Source of the DNA: Osedax frankpressi
Lineage: Eukaryota; Annelida; Polychaeta; Sabellida; Siboglinidae
DNA length: 64,000 bases
NCBI GenBank assembly: GCA_964035775.1
Contig: CAXIVS010000139.1
Coordinates: 1-64,000, forward strand
Reading direction: 5' to 3'
Translations under genes and position numbers: made by a program
In this document: one piece after another, positions 1 to 10,426 of the stretch
How positions within the stretch are numbered: the stretch's first letter is position 1
How the letters are laid out: every line of letters starts with the position of its first letter
Notes under the pieces: model-generated
Seen by the model: the letters and a program-made list of their open reading frames with translations, nothing else
Told to the model about the DNA's origin: nothing
Databases searched by the model: none

Positions 1-100
1 TTATGTACGATGTTTGTCAATATGCGTGGCGTATAGCATCGATTAGATTCAACAATGTTAGTCTATGTACATTGATTTTAATACCAAATATATCAGGCCT

Positions 101-180
101 GCTGTGTCCGCTCTTATTATACCCGGGCAGTCGGTTTGCCAGTTGGATGCGCGTTAACCACTACACTACCCGCGCCTCCC
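101..180 (-). mobile_element. Degenerate tRNA-derived SINE head (one per unit)
   Basis: Read on the minus strand from 180, the segment begins GGGAGGCGCGGGTAGTGTAG and continues GTGGTTAACGCGC. TAGTGTAGTGG fits the Pol III box A consensus TRGYNNANNNG at all fixed positions, and a GCG/CGC D-stem can form. About 30 bases on, GACTGCCCGGGTATAATAAG sits where a box B (GGTTCGANTCC) is expected after a CCCGGG stem, but only its first bases match. The anticodon and acceptor stems do not form, so this is not a working tRNA gene. Structure and wording resemble tRNA-derived SINE heads of invertebrates. No body, tail or target-site duplication could be delimited. The segment sits at the same place in all 25 copies, so it was present before amplification. 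Copies 17-19 carry GCCAGGTGG and CACTAACCG variants inside it. Confidence 0.5.
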
Positions 181-212
181 GTAATGAATGTTCAAATATA
201 GGAGCATGTAGT

Positions 213-222
213 TTGCATGCAA
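213..222. other. Perfect 10-bp palindrome TTGCATGCAA
   Basis: The palindrome is intact in copies 1-9, 11, 12 and 15. In copies 10, 13, 14 and 16-25 it reads TTGCATGCTA, or CTGCTA-like in copy 16, and loses perfect symmetry. Function unknown. Confidence 0.6.
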
Positions 223-350
223 CACAAGTGCCTAATTCTTGTCGGAAATGGCACAACGTTTATATTCTTGTTCTCATTCACAGTCCACTGTACATGTCGC
301 ATACCACTCTTCGATGAGTTGTCAATGTCTTAAGCTTTCCAGTTGTGCCT

Positions 351-358
351 ATGCAAAT
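351..358 (+). promoter_or_regulatory. Octamer motif ATGCAAAT (POU/Oct-type site)
   Basis: An exact match to the octamer element known from metazoan snRNA, histone and other promoters. It is followed 14 bases later by AGTATGTAAT, which becomes the TATA-like AGTATATAAT in copy 10 and copies 16-25. No snRNA or other recognisable RNA follows. An 8-base motif can occur by chance in 2.6 kb, so any role is inference. Confidence 0.3.
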
Positions 359-1285
359 AGAAGTTTGGGCAGTATGTAATTTAACATTCGTTTTAATGAC
401 CTTCGCAAAAATATATACTCTCAACGACAGAAGTTCCGTTTAAATGTTGGCACTCTACTCTCGTCGATCTGTAACTCTAAAACGTGTTAGTGGTGACGCC
501 ATGAGTGCTGTATGGAGTCTACGCAAATATGTATCTGAAGCAATAAATGCCATTCCAAACTGTTTATGAATACACGGAATGCTTGTACGCAACACAATGA
601 AACAAAAGCTGTTGTTAAATCAAATACATGTCGTCGAAGTGTGTGAGGTGGGGTGATACAAGGTGTTCGTTCGCATACAGATTTACTCTGCAATGGGATA
701 CTATTTGTAGGGCTTTCGGTTTGTGTAGGTCAATACCAATCGTTATATGGTGCGACTATTGCCTGTTAGTTGCTTTGTGGTTTCGTTTTCATATTGAACT
801 TGCGAAAAGTCTGTCGTTTCGTTTCAGGTCTTCCGATTTGATTCCGAAGTTTGAACGACAAAAAACTCTCAGAACACGACGCAAGAGAAGTGGTGCACCC
901 CACGCAAGTCTAGTATATAATCGTGTAGTTGCCTGGGTAGTTTGGAAGAACCTTTGTTTTTTCGTATGGTACTTCGTCATGACTGTTATGTCTAGCTTTT
1001 GGCGTTACCTGTTTGTCGGCATAGCGCTCATGGTATGGACAAGGACCTGGCCCATTGGCAGTTATCAGTGTATCCGCACGCTATTGATTGCATGGCAATG
1101 GGCAATGCCTCAAAAGGAAGCGATCTCCGTCACTACCTACTTACAAGTATGCTTGCCGAGTAATGTGTGTTTGCAATAACTATTCGTCTTAAACATCGAT
1201 TGAACACTAAACTTGTTTCAGAAGAAGACAAACCAATTGTGTACTCGTGACTTACGTTACAACAAAGCGCCTGGCCTACGGTTGC

Positions 1286-1293
1286 ATTTGCAT
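1286..1293 (-). promoter_or_regulatory. Second octamer, reverse orientation (ATTTGCAT)
   Basis: The exact reverse complement of ATGCAAAT, 935 bp from the forward octamer. It is kept in all copies I read. It partly overlaps GCATGC and is followed by CTGCTCCC. No RNA gene is visible beside it on either strand. Confidence 0.25.
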
Positions 1294-1904
1294 GCTGCTC
1301 CCTAAGCATACTGTTTCCAGTCGAGATCAGAGCTTTGTGATTGGTGTAATGACAGACAGAGAACCAACTGTATTGAGTGGGTGTCTGATTGCGTGCGAGA
1401 ATGTGCGTGACATTCGCGAGATTGGTGCTCATGCTTACCAATGTTAAGATAGTTTCCCCGGTGCGATATCGGCCCCTTATACAAGTTTCGTTCCATGTGC
1501 CTTATTTTAGCATCATATTTTGACATTACTTATGTTGGAATCTAATAATTAATGTAGCCAAGTTGTCTGTGTGCAACAGAAGCTCGCTCACAGGGTGATG
1601 TGACTGGCATAGTTGGATGTTTTGCACTTGCTCCAGCCAATTTACTTCTTAATACAATGAGAGCACATTCGATTGAATGCATACAACTGACAGATATTGC
1701 GGCTAGACCCAAAAAGCACCACCTGGAGTGGTTACGAGGAAATTATTCGAAGTCTAAACCATCGTCTTTATATCAGTTCTGATCAATCACATAGCGTGAA
1801 AACTAGCTACATCAATCGCCTAAGTAAAACGTTTTGTTTGTTTTCTCGTCTTTGTGAGAACTGTAACATTTAGACTAATGTCCACTCGCAATTGTTATTA
1901 TACA

Positions 1905-1918
1905 TGACATCTATGTCA
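1905..1918. other. Short inverted repeat TGACAT-CT-ATGTCA
   Basis: A perfect 6-bp stem with a 2-base spacer, about 45 bases before the AATAAA. It is intact in nearly all copies and broken in copy 20 (ATGCCAAG near 51443). A loop this small is poor for an RNA hairpin, so it may instead be a dimeric protein site or chance. Confidence 0.35.
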
Positions 1919-1962
1919 AGCTATATTTGATTCTCCCGGTGATCGGCCTATATTTACATTTA

Positions 1963-1968
1963 AATAAA
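1963..1968 (+). terminator. AATAAA poly(A)-signal-like hexamer, plus strand
   Basis: AATAAA lies in an A/T-rich context and is followed by a modest GT-containing stretch (GTGGCTGT) about 30 bases on. The flank has two forms. Copies 1-9, 19 and 21-24 read ACATTTAAATAAAA, while copies 10-18 read ACAATTAAATAAAA and copy 20 ACAGTTAAATAAAA. The hexamer survives in all. It lies about 2.1 kb downstream of the preceding unit's promoter-like block in plus-strand reading, which is why I flag it. AT-rich DNA gives such hexamers often. Confidence 0.35.
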
Positions 1969-2062
1969 AAACGTTATACTGCACCTGCACAAAGTGGCTG
2001 TACTCGATAAACACAAGGTTTCACTCACTATCAAATGACTGAGCCGCGTCGTCAGTTTTCAC

Positions 2063-2148
2063 CTAATCGCGCCCGGTCGTCCAGTAATGCTGCCAGAAGT
2101 CGCCTAATTTGGACCATGCGTCTCTGAACCTTCATCTGGCGAAGACAC
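2063..2148 (-). other. Candidate minus-strand exon (86 bp) or exon relic
   Basis: On the minus strand a pyrimidine-rich tract (TTTTTATTGTGTTTTTTCTCAG across plus 2149-2170) ends exactly at 2149. It is followed by 86 bp and then by a donor-like AG/GTGAAA at 2063/2062. One frame (no start needed) reads VSSPDEGSETHGPKQATSGS and onward to the donor without a stop in copies 10-23. Copies 1-9 and 24 carry a linked two-base variant (AATTTGG on plus) that puts a stop in that frame. A second frame, containing MKVQRRMVQ and RRLLAALLDDRARL, is open in every copy up to a stop just past the donor. No protein family was recognised for either. It could be a captured host exon, a spliced non-coding exon, or coincidence. 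Copy 11 has one extra A in the pyrimidine tract, and copy 20 alters the acceptor itself. Confidence 0.3.
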
Positions 2149-2280
2149 CTGAGAAAAAACACAATAAAAAGAGTGTTATAATATGTACGGTGACTAAAGG
2201 CGTTGACACAACTAGACTCAATTATTACACATGCCCACATTCCTTCACCCCACTGCAATCAAAGGGGTAAATCCCACAGC

Positions 2281-2500
2281 GATGCGGTCGAGATTACATT
2301 AAAAACACTGGCATCTTTTTCCAGCATTCGGCTGCGCGGCGTGGTAATGGCGCGAAACCGGAAGGGACATCCCTACTGTGACGTCACGACAATACGGCAA
2401 ACGCGCTATTTTCGTTCAGACAACGTCATATTTCAAGATGGCGGCGCCGTTGATATAGGCAAACTGGGGAGGGGGGACGCTTTCTTCCGACTACTCCATC
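2281..2500 (+). promoter_or_regulatory. CpG-rich promoter-like block with E2F, ETS, CRE and YY1 sites (one per unit)
   Basis: About 21 CpGs fall in 220 bp, with four strong metazoan motifs in close order: GGCGCGAAA (E2F type, 2349-2357), ACCGGAAG (ETS/GABP type, 2357-2364, abutting it), TGACGTCA (palindromic CRE, 2379-2386) and CAAGATGGCGGC (YY1, 2434-2445). A G-run GGGGAGGGGGG (Sp/KLF type, 2466-2476) and a pyrimidine stretch ATCTTTCTTTC (about 2498-2508) follow. The YY1 orientation is the one usual just downstream of a start site on the same strand. The ATG inside it opens only a six-codon frame (MAAPLI, stop at 2456-2458). YY1 sites in the other copies start at 5041, 7647, 10254, 12861, 15468, 18075, 20682, 23289, 25896, 28504, 31111, 33718, 36325, 38933, 41540, 44146, 46753, 49357, 51964, 54571, 57178, 59785 and 62392. 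All four cores are unchanged in all 24 copies. Since CRE and ETS work in either direction, a divergent start is possible. Confidence 0.65.
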
Positions 2501-2606
2501 TTTCTTTCAATGTCTGCCCTGGCACAGGTTCATGTTGTCATCATGTACACGCATAAGACTACAGTTTTATTATGGTCCAGCGGCCTGTGTGACATTCGGG
2601 TACTTT

Positions 2607-5213
2607 TTATGTACGATGTTTGTCAATATGCGTGGCGTATAGCATCGATTAGATTCAACAATGTTAGTCTATGTACATTGATTTTAATACCAAATATATC
2701 AGGCCTGCTGTGTCCGCTCTTATTATACCCGGGCAGTCGGTTTGCCAGTTGGATGCGCGTTAACCACTACACTACCCGCGCCTCCCGTAATGAATGTTCA
2801 AATATAGGAGCATGTAGTTTGCATGCAACACAAGTGCCTAATTCTTGTCGGAAATGGCACAACGTTTATATTCTTGTTCTCATTCACAGTCCACTGTACA
2901 TGTCGCATACCACTCTTCGATGAGTTGTCAATGTCTTAAGCTTTCCAGTTGTGCCTATGCAAATAGAAGTTTGGGCAGTATGTAATTTAACATTCGTTTT
3001 AATGACCTTCGCAAAAATATATACTCTCAACGACAGAAGTTCCGTTTAAATGTTGGCACTCTACTCTCGTCGATCTGTAACTCTAAAACGTGTTAGTGGT
3101 GACGCCATGAGTGCTGTATGGAGTCTACGCAAATATGTATCTGAAGCAATAAATGCCATTCCAAACTGTTTATGAATACACGGAATGCTTGTACGCAACA
3201 CAATGAAACAAAAGCTGTTGTTAAATCAAATACATGTCGTCGAAGTGTGTGAGGTGGGGTGATACAAGGTGTTCGTTCGCATACAGATTTACTCTGCAAT
3301 GGGATACTATTTGTAGGGCTTTCGGTTTGTGTAGGTCAATACCAATCGTTATATGGTGCGACTATTGCCTGTTAGTTGCTTTGTGGTTTCGTTTTCATAT
3401 TGAACTTGCGAAAAGTCTGTCGTTTCGTTTCAGGTCTTCCGATTTGATTCCGAAGTTTGAACGACAAAAAACTCTCAGAACACGACGCAAGAGAAGTGGT
3501 GCACCCCACGCAAGTCTAGTATATAATCGTGTAGTTGCCTGGGTAGTTTGGAAGAACCTTTGTTTTTTCGTATGGTACTTCGTCATGACTGTTATGTCTA
3601 GCTTTTGGCGTTACCTGTTTGTCGGCATAGCGCTCATGGTATGGACAAGGACCTGGCCCATTGGCAGTTATCAGTGTATCCGCACGCTATTGATTGCATG
3701 GCAATGGGCAATGCCTCAAAAGGAAGCCGATCTCCGTCACTACCTACTTACAAGTATGCTTGCCGAGTAATGTGTGTTTGCAATAACTATTCGTCTTAAA
3801 CATCGATTGAACACTAAACTTGTTTCAGAAGAAGACAAACCAATTGTGTACTCGTGACTTACGTTACAACAAAGCGCCTGGCCTACGGTTGCATTTGCAT
3901 GCTGCTCCCTAAGCATACTGTTTCCAGTCGAGATCAGAGCTTTGTGATTGGTGTAATGACAGACAGAGAACCAACTGTATTGAGTGGGTGTCTGATTGCG
4001 TGCGAGAATGTGCGTGACATTCGCGAGATTGGTGCTCATGCTTACCAATGTTAAGATAGTTTCCCCGGTGCGATATCGGCCCCTTATACAAGTTTCGTTC
4101 CATGTGCCTTATTTTAGCATCATATTTTGACATTACTTATGTTGGAATCTAATAATTAATGTAGCCAAGTTGTCTGTGTGCAACAGAAGCTCGCTCACAG
4201 GGTGATGTGACTGGCATAGTTGGATGTTTTGCACTTGCTCCAGCCAATTTACTTCTTAATACAATGAGAGCACATTCGATTGAATGCATACAACTGACAG
4301 ATATTGCGGCTAGACCCAAAAAGCACCACCTGGAGTGGTTACGAGGAAATTATTCGAAGTCTAAACCATCGTCTTTATATCAGTTCTGATCAATCACATA
4401 GCGTGAAAACTAGCTACATCAATCGCCTAAGTAAAACGTTTTGTTTGTTTTCTCGTCTTTGTGAGAACTGTAACATTTAGACTAATGTCCACTCGGAATT
4501 GTTATTATACATGACATCTATGTCAAGCTATATTTGATTCTCCCGGTGATCGGCCTATATTTACATTTAAATAAAAAACGTTATACTGCACCTGCACAAA
4601 GTGGCTGTACTCGATAAACACAAGGTTTCACTCACTATCAAATGACTGAGCCGCGTCGTCAGTTTTCACCTAATCGCGCCCGGTCGTCCAGTAATGCTGC
4701 CAGAAGTCGCCTAATTTGGACCATGCGTCTCTGAACCTTCATCTGGCGAAGACACCTGAGAAAAAACACAATAAAAAGAGTGTTATAATATGTACGGTGA
4801 CTAAAGGCGTTGACACAACTAGACTCAATTATTACACATGCCCACATTCCTTCACCCCACTGCAATCAAAGGGGTAAATCCCACAGCGATGCGGTCGAGA
4901 TTACATTAAAAACACTGGCATCTTTTTCCAGCATTCGGCTGCGCGGCGTGGTAATGGCGCGAAACCGGAAGGGACATCCCTACTGTGACGTCACGACAAT
5001 ACGGCAAACGCGCTATTTTCGTTCAGACAACGTCATATTTCAAGATGGCGGCGCCGTTGATATAGGCAAACTGGGGAGGGGGGACGCTTTCTTCCGACTA
5101 CTCCATCTTTCTTTCAATGTCTGCCCTGGCACAGGTTCATGTTGTCATCATGTACACGCATAAGACTACAGTTTTATTATGGTCCAGCGGCCTGTGTGAC
5201 ATTCGGGTACTTT
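2607..5213 (+). repeat. Repeat copy 2 (2,607 bp)
   Basis: Differs from copy 1 mainly by restoring the base lost near 1121 and by CTCGGAATTG instead of CTCGCAATTG near 4492. It keeps the ATATATCAGG allele. Confidence 0.97.
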
Positions 5214-7819
5214 TTATGTACGATGTTTGTCAATATGCGTGGCGTATAGCATCGATTAGATTCAACAATGTTAGTCTATGTACATTGATTTTAATACCAA
5301 ATATGTCAGGCCTGCTGTGTCCGCTCTTATTATACCCGGGCAGTCGGTTTGCCAGTTGGATGCGCGTTAACCACTACACTACCCGCGCCTCCCGTAATGA
5401 ATGTTCAAATATAGGAGCATGTAGTTTGCATGCAACACAAGTGCCTAATTCTTGTCGGAAATGGCACAACGTTTATATTCTTGTTCTCATTCACAGTCCA
5501 CTGTACATGTCGCATACCACTCTTCGATGAGTTGTCAATGTCTTAAGCTTTCCAGTTGTGCCTATGCAAATAGAAGTTTGGGCAGTATGTAATTTAACAT
5601 TCGTTTTAATGACCTTCGCAAAAATATATACTCTCAACGACAGAAGTTCCGTTTAATGTTGGCACTCTACTCTCGTCGATCTGTAACTCTAAAACGTGTT
5701 AGTGGTGACGCCATGAGTGCTGTATGGAGTCTACGCAAATATGTATCTGAAGCAATAAATGCCATTCCAAACTGTTTATGAATACACGGAATGCTTGTAC
5801 GCAACACAATGAAACAAAAGCTGTTGTTAAATCAAATACATGTCGTCGAAGTGTGTGAGGTGGGGTGATACAAGGTGTTCGTTCGCATACAGATTTACTC
5901 TGCAATGGGATACTATTTGTAGGGCTTTCGGTTTGTGTAGGTCAATACCAATCGTTATATGGTGCGACTATTGCCTGTTAGTTGCTTTGTGGTTTCGTTT
6001 TCATATTGAACTTGCGAAAAGTCTGTCGTTTCGTTTCAGGTCTTCCGATTTGATTCCGAAGTTTGAACGACAAAAAACTCTCAGAACACGACGCAAGAGA
6101 AGTGGTGCACCCCACGCAAGTCTAGTATATAATCGTGTAGTTGCCTGGGTAGTTTGGAAGAACCTTTGTTTTTTCGTATGGTACTTCGTCATGACTGTTA
6201 TGTCTAGCTTTTGGCGTTACCTGTTTGTCGGCATAGCGCTCATGGTATGGACAAGGACCTGGCCCATTGGCAGTTATCAGTGTATCCGCACGCTATTGAT
6301 TGCATGGCAATGGGCAATGCCTCAAAAGGAAGCCGATCTCCGTCACTACCTACTTACAAGTATGCTTGCCGAGTAATGTGTGTTTGCAATAACTATTCGT
6401 CTTAAACATCGATTGAACACTAAACTTGTTTCAGAAGAAGACAAACCAATTGTGTACTCGTGACTTACGTTACAACAAAGCGCCTGGCCTACGGTTGCAT
6501 TTGCATGCTGCTCCCTAAGCATACTGTTTCCAGTCGAGATCAGAGCTTTGTGATTGGTGTAATGACAGACAGAGAACCAACTGTATTGAGTGGGTGTCTG
6601 ATTGCGTGCGAGAATGTGCGTGACATTCGCGAGATTGGTGCTCATGCTTACCAATGTTAAGATAGTTTCCCCGGTGCGATATCGGCCCCTTATACAAGTT
6701 TCGTTCCATGTGCCTTATTTTAGCATCATATTTTGACATTACTTATGTTGGAATCTAATAATTAATGTAGCCAAGTTGTCTGTGTGCAACAGAAGCTCGC
6801 TCACAGGGTGATGTGACTGGCATAGTTGGATGTTTTGCACTTGCTCCAGCCAATTTACTTCTTAATACAATGAGAGCACATTCGATTGAATGCATACAAC
6901 TGACAGATATTGCGGCTAGACCCAAAAAGCACCACCTGGAGTGGTTACGAGGAAATTATTCGAAGTCTAAACCATCGTCTTTATATCAGTTCTGATCAAT
7001 CACATAGCGTGAAAACTAGCTACATCAATCGCCTAAGTAAAACGTTTTGTTTGTTTTCTCGTCTTTGTGAGAACTGTAACATTTAGACTAATGTCCACTC
7101 GGAATTGTTATTATACATGACATCTATGTCAAGCTATATTTGATTCTCCCGGTGATCGGCCTATATTTACATTTAAATAAAAAACGTTATACTGCACCTG
7201 CACAAAGTGGCTGTACTCGATAAACACAAGGTTTCACTCACTATCAAATGACTGAGCCGCGTCGTCAGTTTTCACCTAATCGCGCCCGGTCGTCCAGTAA
7301 TGCTGCCAGAAGTCGCCTAATTTGGACCATGCGTCTCTGAACCTTCATCTGGCGAAGACACCTGAGAAAAAACACAATAAAAAGAGTGTTATAATATGTA
7401 CGGTGACTAAAGGCGTTGACACAACTAGACTCAATTATTACACATGCCCACATTCCTTCACCCCACTGCAATCAAAGGGGTAAATCCCACAGCGATGCGG
7501 TCGAGATTACATTAAAAACACTGGCATCTTTTTCCAGCATTCGGCTGCGCGGCGTGGTAATGGCGCGAAACCGGAAGGGACATCCCTACTGTGACGTCAC
7601 GACAATACGGCAAACGCGCTATTTTCGTTCAGACAACGTCATATTTCAAGATGGCGGCGCCGTTGATATAGGCAAACTGGGGAGGGGGGACGCTTTCTTC
7701 CGACTACTCCATCTTTCTTTCAATGTCTGCCCTGGCACAGGTTCATGTTGTCATCATGTACACGCATAAGACTACAGTTTTATTATGGTCCAGCGGCCTG
7801 TGTGACATTCGGGTACTTT
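5214..7819 (+). repeat. Repeat copy 3 (2,606 bp)
   Basis: One A is missing from the AAA run near 5655. It carries the ATATGTCAGG allele. Confidence 0.97.
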
Positions 7820-10426
7820 TTATGTACGATGTTTGTCAATATGCGTGGCGTATAGCATCGATTAGATTCAACAATGTTAGTCTATGTACATTGATTTTAA
7901 TACCAAATATGTCAGGCCTGCTGTGTCCGCTCTTATTATACCCGGGCAGTCGGTTTGCCAGTTGGATGCGCGTTAACCACTACACTACCCGCGCCTCCCG
8001 TAATGAATGTTCAAATATAGGAGCATGTAGTTTGCATGCAACACAAGTGCCTAATTCTTGTCGGAAATGGCACAACGTTTATATTCTTGTTCTCATGCAC
8101 AGTCCACTGTACATGTCGCATACCACTCTTCGATGAGTTGTCAATGTCTTAAGCTTTCCAGTTGTGCCTATGCAAATAGAAGTTTGGGCAGTATGTAATT
8201 TAACATTCGTTTTAATGACCTTCGCAAAAATATATACTCTCAACGACAGAAGTTCCGTTTAAATGTTGGCACTCTACTCTCGTCGATCTGTAACTCTAAA
8301 ACGTGTTAGTGGTGACGCCATGAGTGCTGTATGGAGTCTACGCAAATATGTATCTGAAGCAATAAATGCCATTCCAAACTGTTTATGAATACACGGAATG
8401 CTTGTACGCAACACAATGAAACAAAAGCTGTTGTTAAATCAAATACATGTCGTCGAAGTGTGTGAGGTGGGGTGATACAAGGTGTTCGTTCGCATACAGA
8501 TTTACTCTGCAATGGGATACTATTTGTAGGGCTTTCGGTTTGTGTAGGTCAATACCAATCGTTATATGGTGCGACTATTGCCTGTTAGTTGCTTTGTGGT
8601 TTCGTTTTCATATTGAACTTGCGAAAAGTCTGTCGTTTCGTTTCAGGTCTTCCGATTTGATTCCGAAGTTTGAACGACAAAAAACTCTCAGAACACGACG
8701 CAAGAGAAGTGGTGCACCCCACGCAAGTCTAGTATATAATCGTGTAGTTGCCTGGGTAGTTTGGAAGAACCTTTGTTTTTTCGTATGGTACTTCGTCATG
8801 ACTGTTATGTCTAGCTTTTGGCGTTACCTGTTTGTCGGCATAGCGCTCATGGTATGGACAAGGACCTGGCCCATTGGCAGTTATCAGTGTATCCGCACGC
8901 TATTGATTGCATGGCAATGGGCAATGCCTCAAAAGGAAGCCGATCTCCGTCACTACCTACTTACAAGTATGCTTGCCGAGTAATGTGTGTTTGCAATAAC
9001 TATTCGTCTTAAACATCGATTGAACACTAAACTTGTTTCAGAAGAAGACAAACCAATTGTGTACTCGTGACTTACGTTACAACAAAGCGCCTGGCCTACG
9101 GTTGCATTTGCATGCTGCTCCCTAAGCATACTGTTTCCAGTCGAGATCAGAGCTTTGTGATTGGTGTAATGACAGACAGAGAACCAACTGTATTGAGTGG
9201 GTGTCTGATTGCGTGCGAGAATGTGCGTGACATTCGCGAGATTGGTGCTCATGCTTACCAATGTTAAGATAGTTTCCCCGGTGCGATATCGGCCCCTTAT
9301 ACAAGTTTCGTTCCATGTGCCTTATTTTAGCATCATATTTTGACATTACTTATGTTGGAATCTAATAATTAATGTAGCCAAGTTGTCTGTGTGCAACAGA
9401 AGCTCGCTCACAGGGTGATGTGACTGGCATAGTTGGATGTTTTGCACTTGCTCCAGCCAATTTACTTCTTAATACAATGAGAGCACATTCGATTGAATGC
9501 ATACAACTGACAGATATTGCGGCTAGACCCAAAAAGCACCACCTGGAGTGGTTACGAGGAAATTATTCGAAGTCTAAACCATCGTCTTTATATCAGTTCT
9601 GATCAATCACATAGCGTGAAAACTAGCTACATCAATCGCCTAAGTAAAACGTTTTGTTTGTTTTCTCGTCTTTGTGAGAACTGTAACATTTAGACTAATG
9701 TCCACTCGGAATTGTTATTATACATGACATCTATGTCAAGCTATATTTGATTCTCCCGGTGATCGGCCTATATTTACATTTAAATAAAAAACGTTATACT
9801 GCACCTGCACAAAGTGGCTGTACTCGATAAACACAAGGTTTCACTCACTATCAAATGACTGAGCCGCGTCGTCAGTTTTCACCTAATCGCGCCCGGTCGT
9901 CCAGTAATGCTGCCAGAAGTCGCCTAATTTGGACCATGCGTCTCTGAACCTTCATCTGGCGAAGACACCTGAGAAAAAACACAATAAAAAGAGTGTTATA
10001 ATATGTACGGTGACTAAAGGCGTTGACACAACTAGACTCAATTATTACACATGCCCACATTCCTTCACCCCACTGCAATCAAAGGGGTAAATCCCACAGC
10101 GATGCGGTCGAGATTACATTAAAAACACTGGCATCTTTTTCCAGCATTCGGCTGCGCGGCGTGGTAATGGCGCGAAACCGGAAGGGACATCCCTACTGTG
10201 ACGTCACGACAATACGGCAAACGCGCTATTTTCGTTCAGACAACGTCATATTTCAAGATGGCGGCGCCGTTGATATAGGCAAACTGGGGAGGGGGGACGC
10301 TTTCTTCCGACTACTCCATCTTTCTTTCAATGTCTGCCCTGGCACAGGTTCATGTTGTCATCATGTACACGCATAAGACTACAGTTTTATTATGGTCCAG
10401 CGGCCTGTGTGACATTCGGGTACTTT
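7820..10426 (+). repeat. Repeat copy 4 (2,607 bp)
   Basis: Close to copy 3. A private CTCATGCAC variant replaces CTCATTCAC near 8092. Confidence 0.97.

Larger units (their letters stand above)
361..1962 (+). other. Unit interior: no recognisable gene
   Basis: This 1.6-kb stretch recurs in every copy and holds only open frames without known relatives. The largest lies at 3234-3770 in copy 2 (178 codons, Trp- and aromatic-rich) and on the minus strand at 3740-4048 (102 codons). The 178-codon frame varies between copies mainly by replacement and is hit by frame-shifting losses in copies 1, 19 and 25. Two plus-strand sequences resemble splice acceptors: a pyrimidine-rich run ending TTTCGTTTCAG near 816-826, and CTTGTTTCAG near 1212-1221. 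A GTAAGT donor-like sequence lies on the minus strand near 1252-1257. I could not assemble these into a convincing gene. The stretch may be intronic, a non-coding transcript or plain satellite. Confidence 0.6.
1..2606 (+). repeat. Repeat copy 1 (2,606 bp)
   Basis: Used here as the reference for sub-unit coordinates. One base is missing near 1121 relative to all other copies, which shortens the 178-codon frame's normal ending. It carries the ATATATCAGG allele near 86-95 and CTCGCAATTG near 1885, a pair shared with copies 5 and 9. Confidence 0.97.

Noticed and set aside
101-180. Functional tRNA gene
   Set aside because: Box B, anticodon stem and acceptor stem are all degraded. Only box A and part of the D arm are intact.
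2438-2458. Start of a conserved protein at the ATG within the YY1 site
   Set aside because: The frame ends after six codons (MAAPLI) in all copies, and no good donor site follows within it.
2203-2556. 117-codon open frame across the promoter block, conserved in all copies
   Set aside because: It coincides with the motif-rich CpG block, so its sequence is explained by promoter-type DNA. The apparent conservation belongs to E2F, ETS, CRE and YY1 cores.
2510-2923. 137-codon plus-strand open frame starting just after the promoter block
   Set aside because: The start has a poor context, the frame runs through the tRNA/SINE-like segment, copy 11 closes it, and it resembles no known protein.
3234-3770. 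178-codon plus-strand open frame (one per unit) as a membrane-protein gene; aromatic-rich stretches look like membrane segments
   Set aside because: No recognisable family, mostly replacement changes between copies, and frame-shifting losses in copies 1, 19 and 25. The apparent hydrophobicity fits a T-rich non-coding strand.
3740-4048. 102-codon minus-strand open frame
   Set aside because: No family match, several replacement variants, and overlap with unrelated open frames on the other strand. A stop near the frame's 3' end shortens it in copies 11 and 12.
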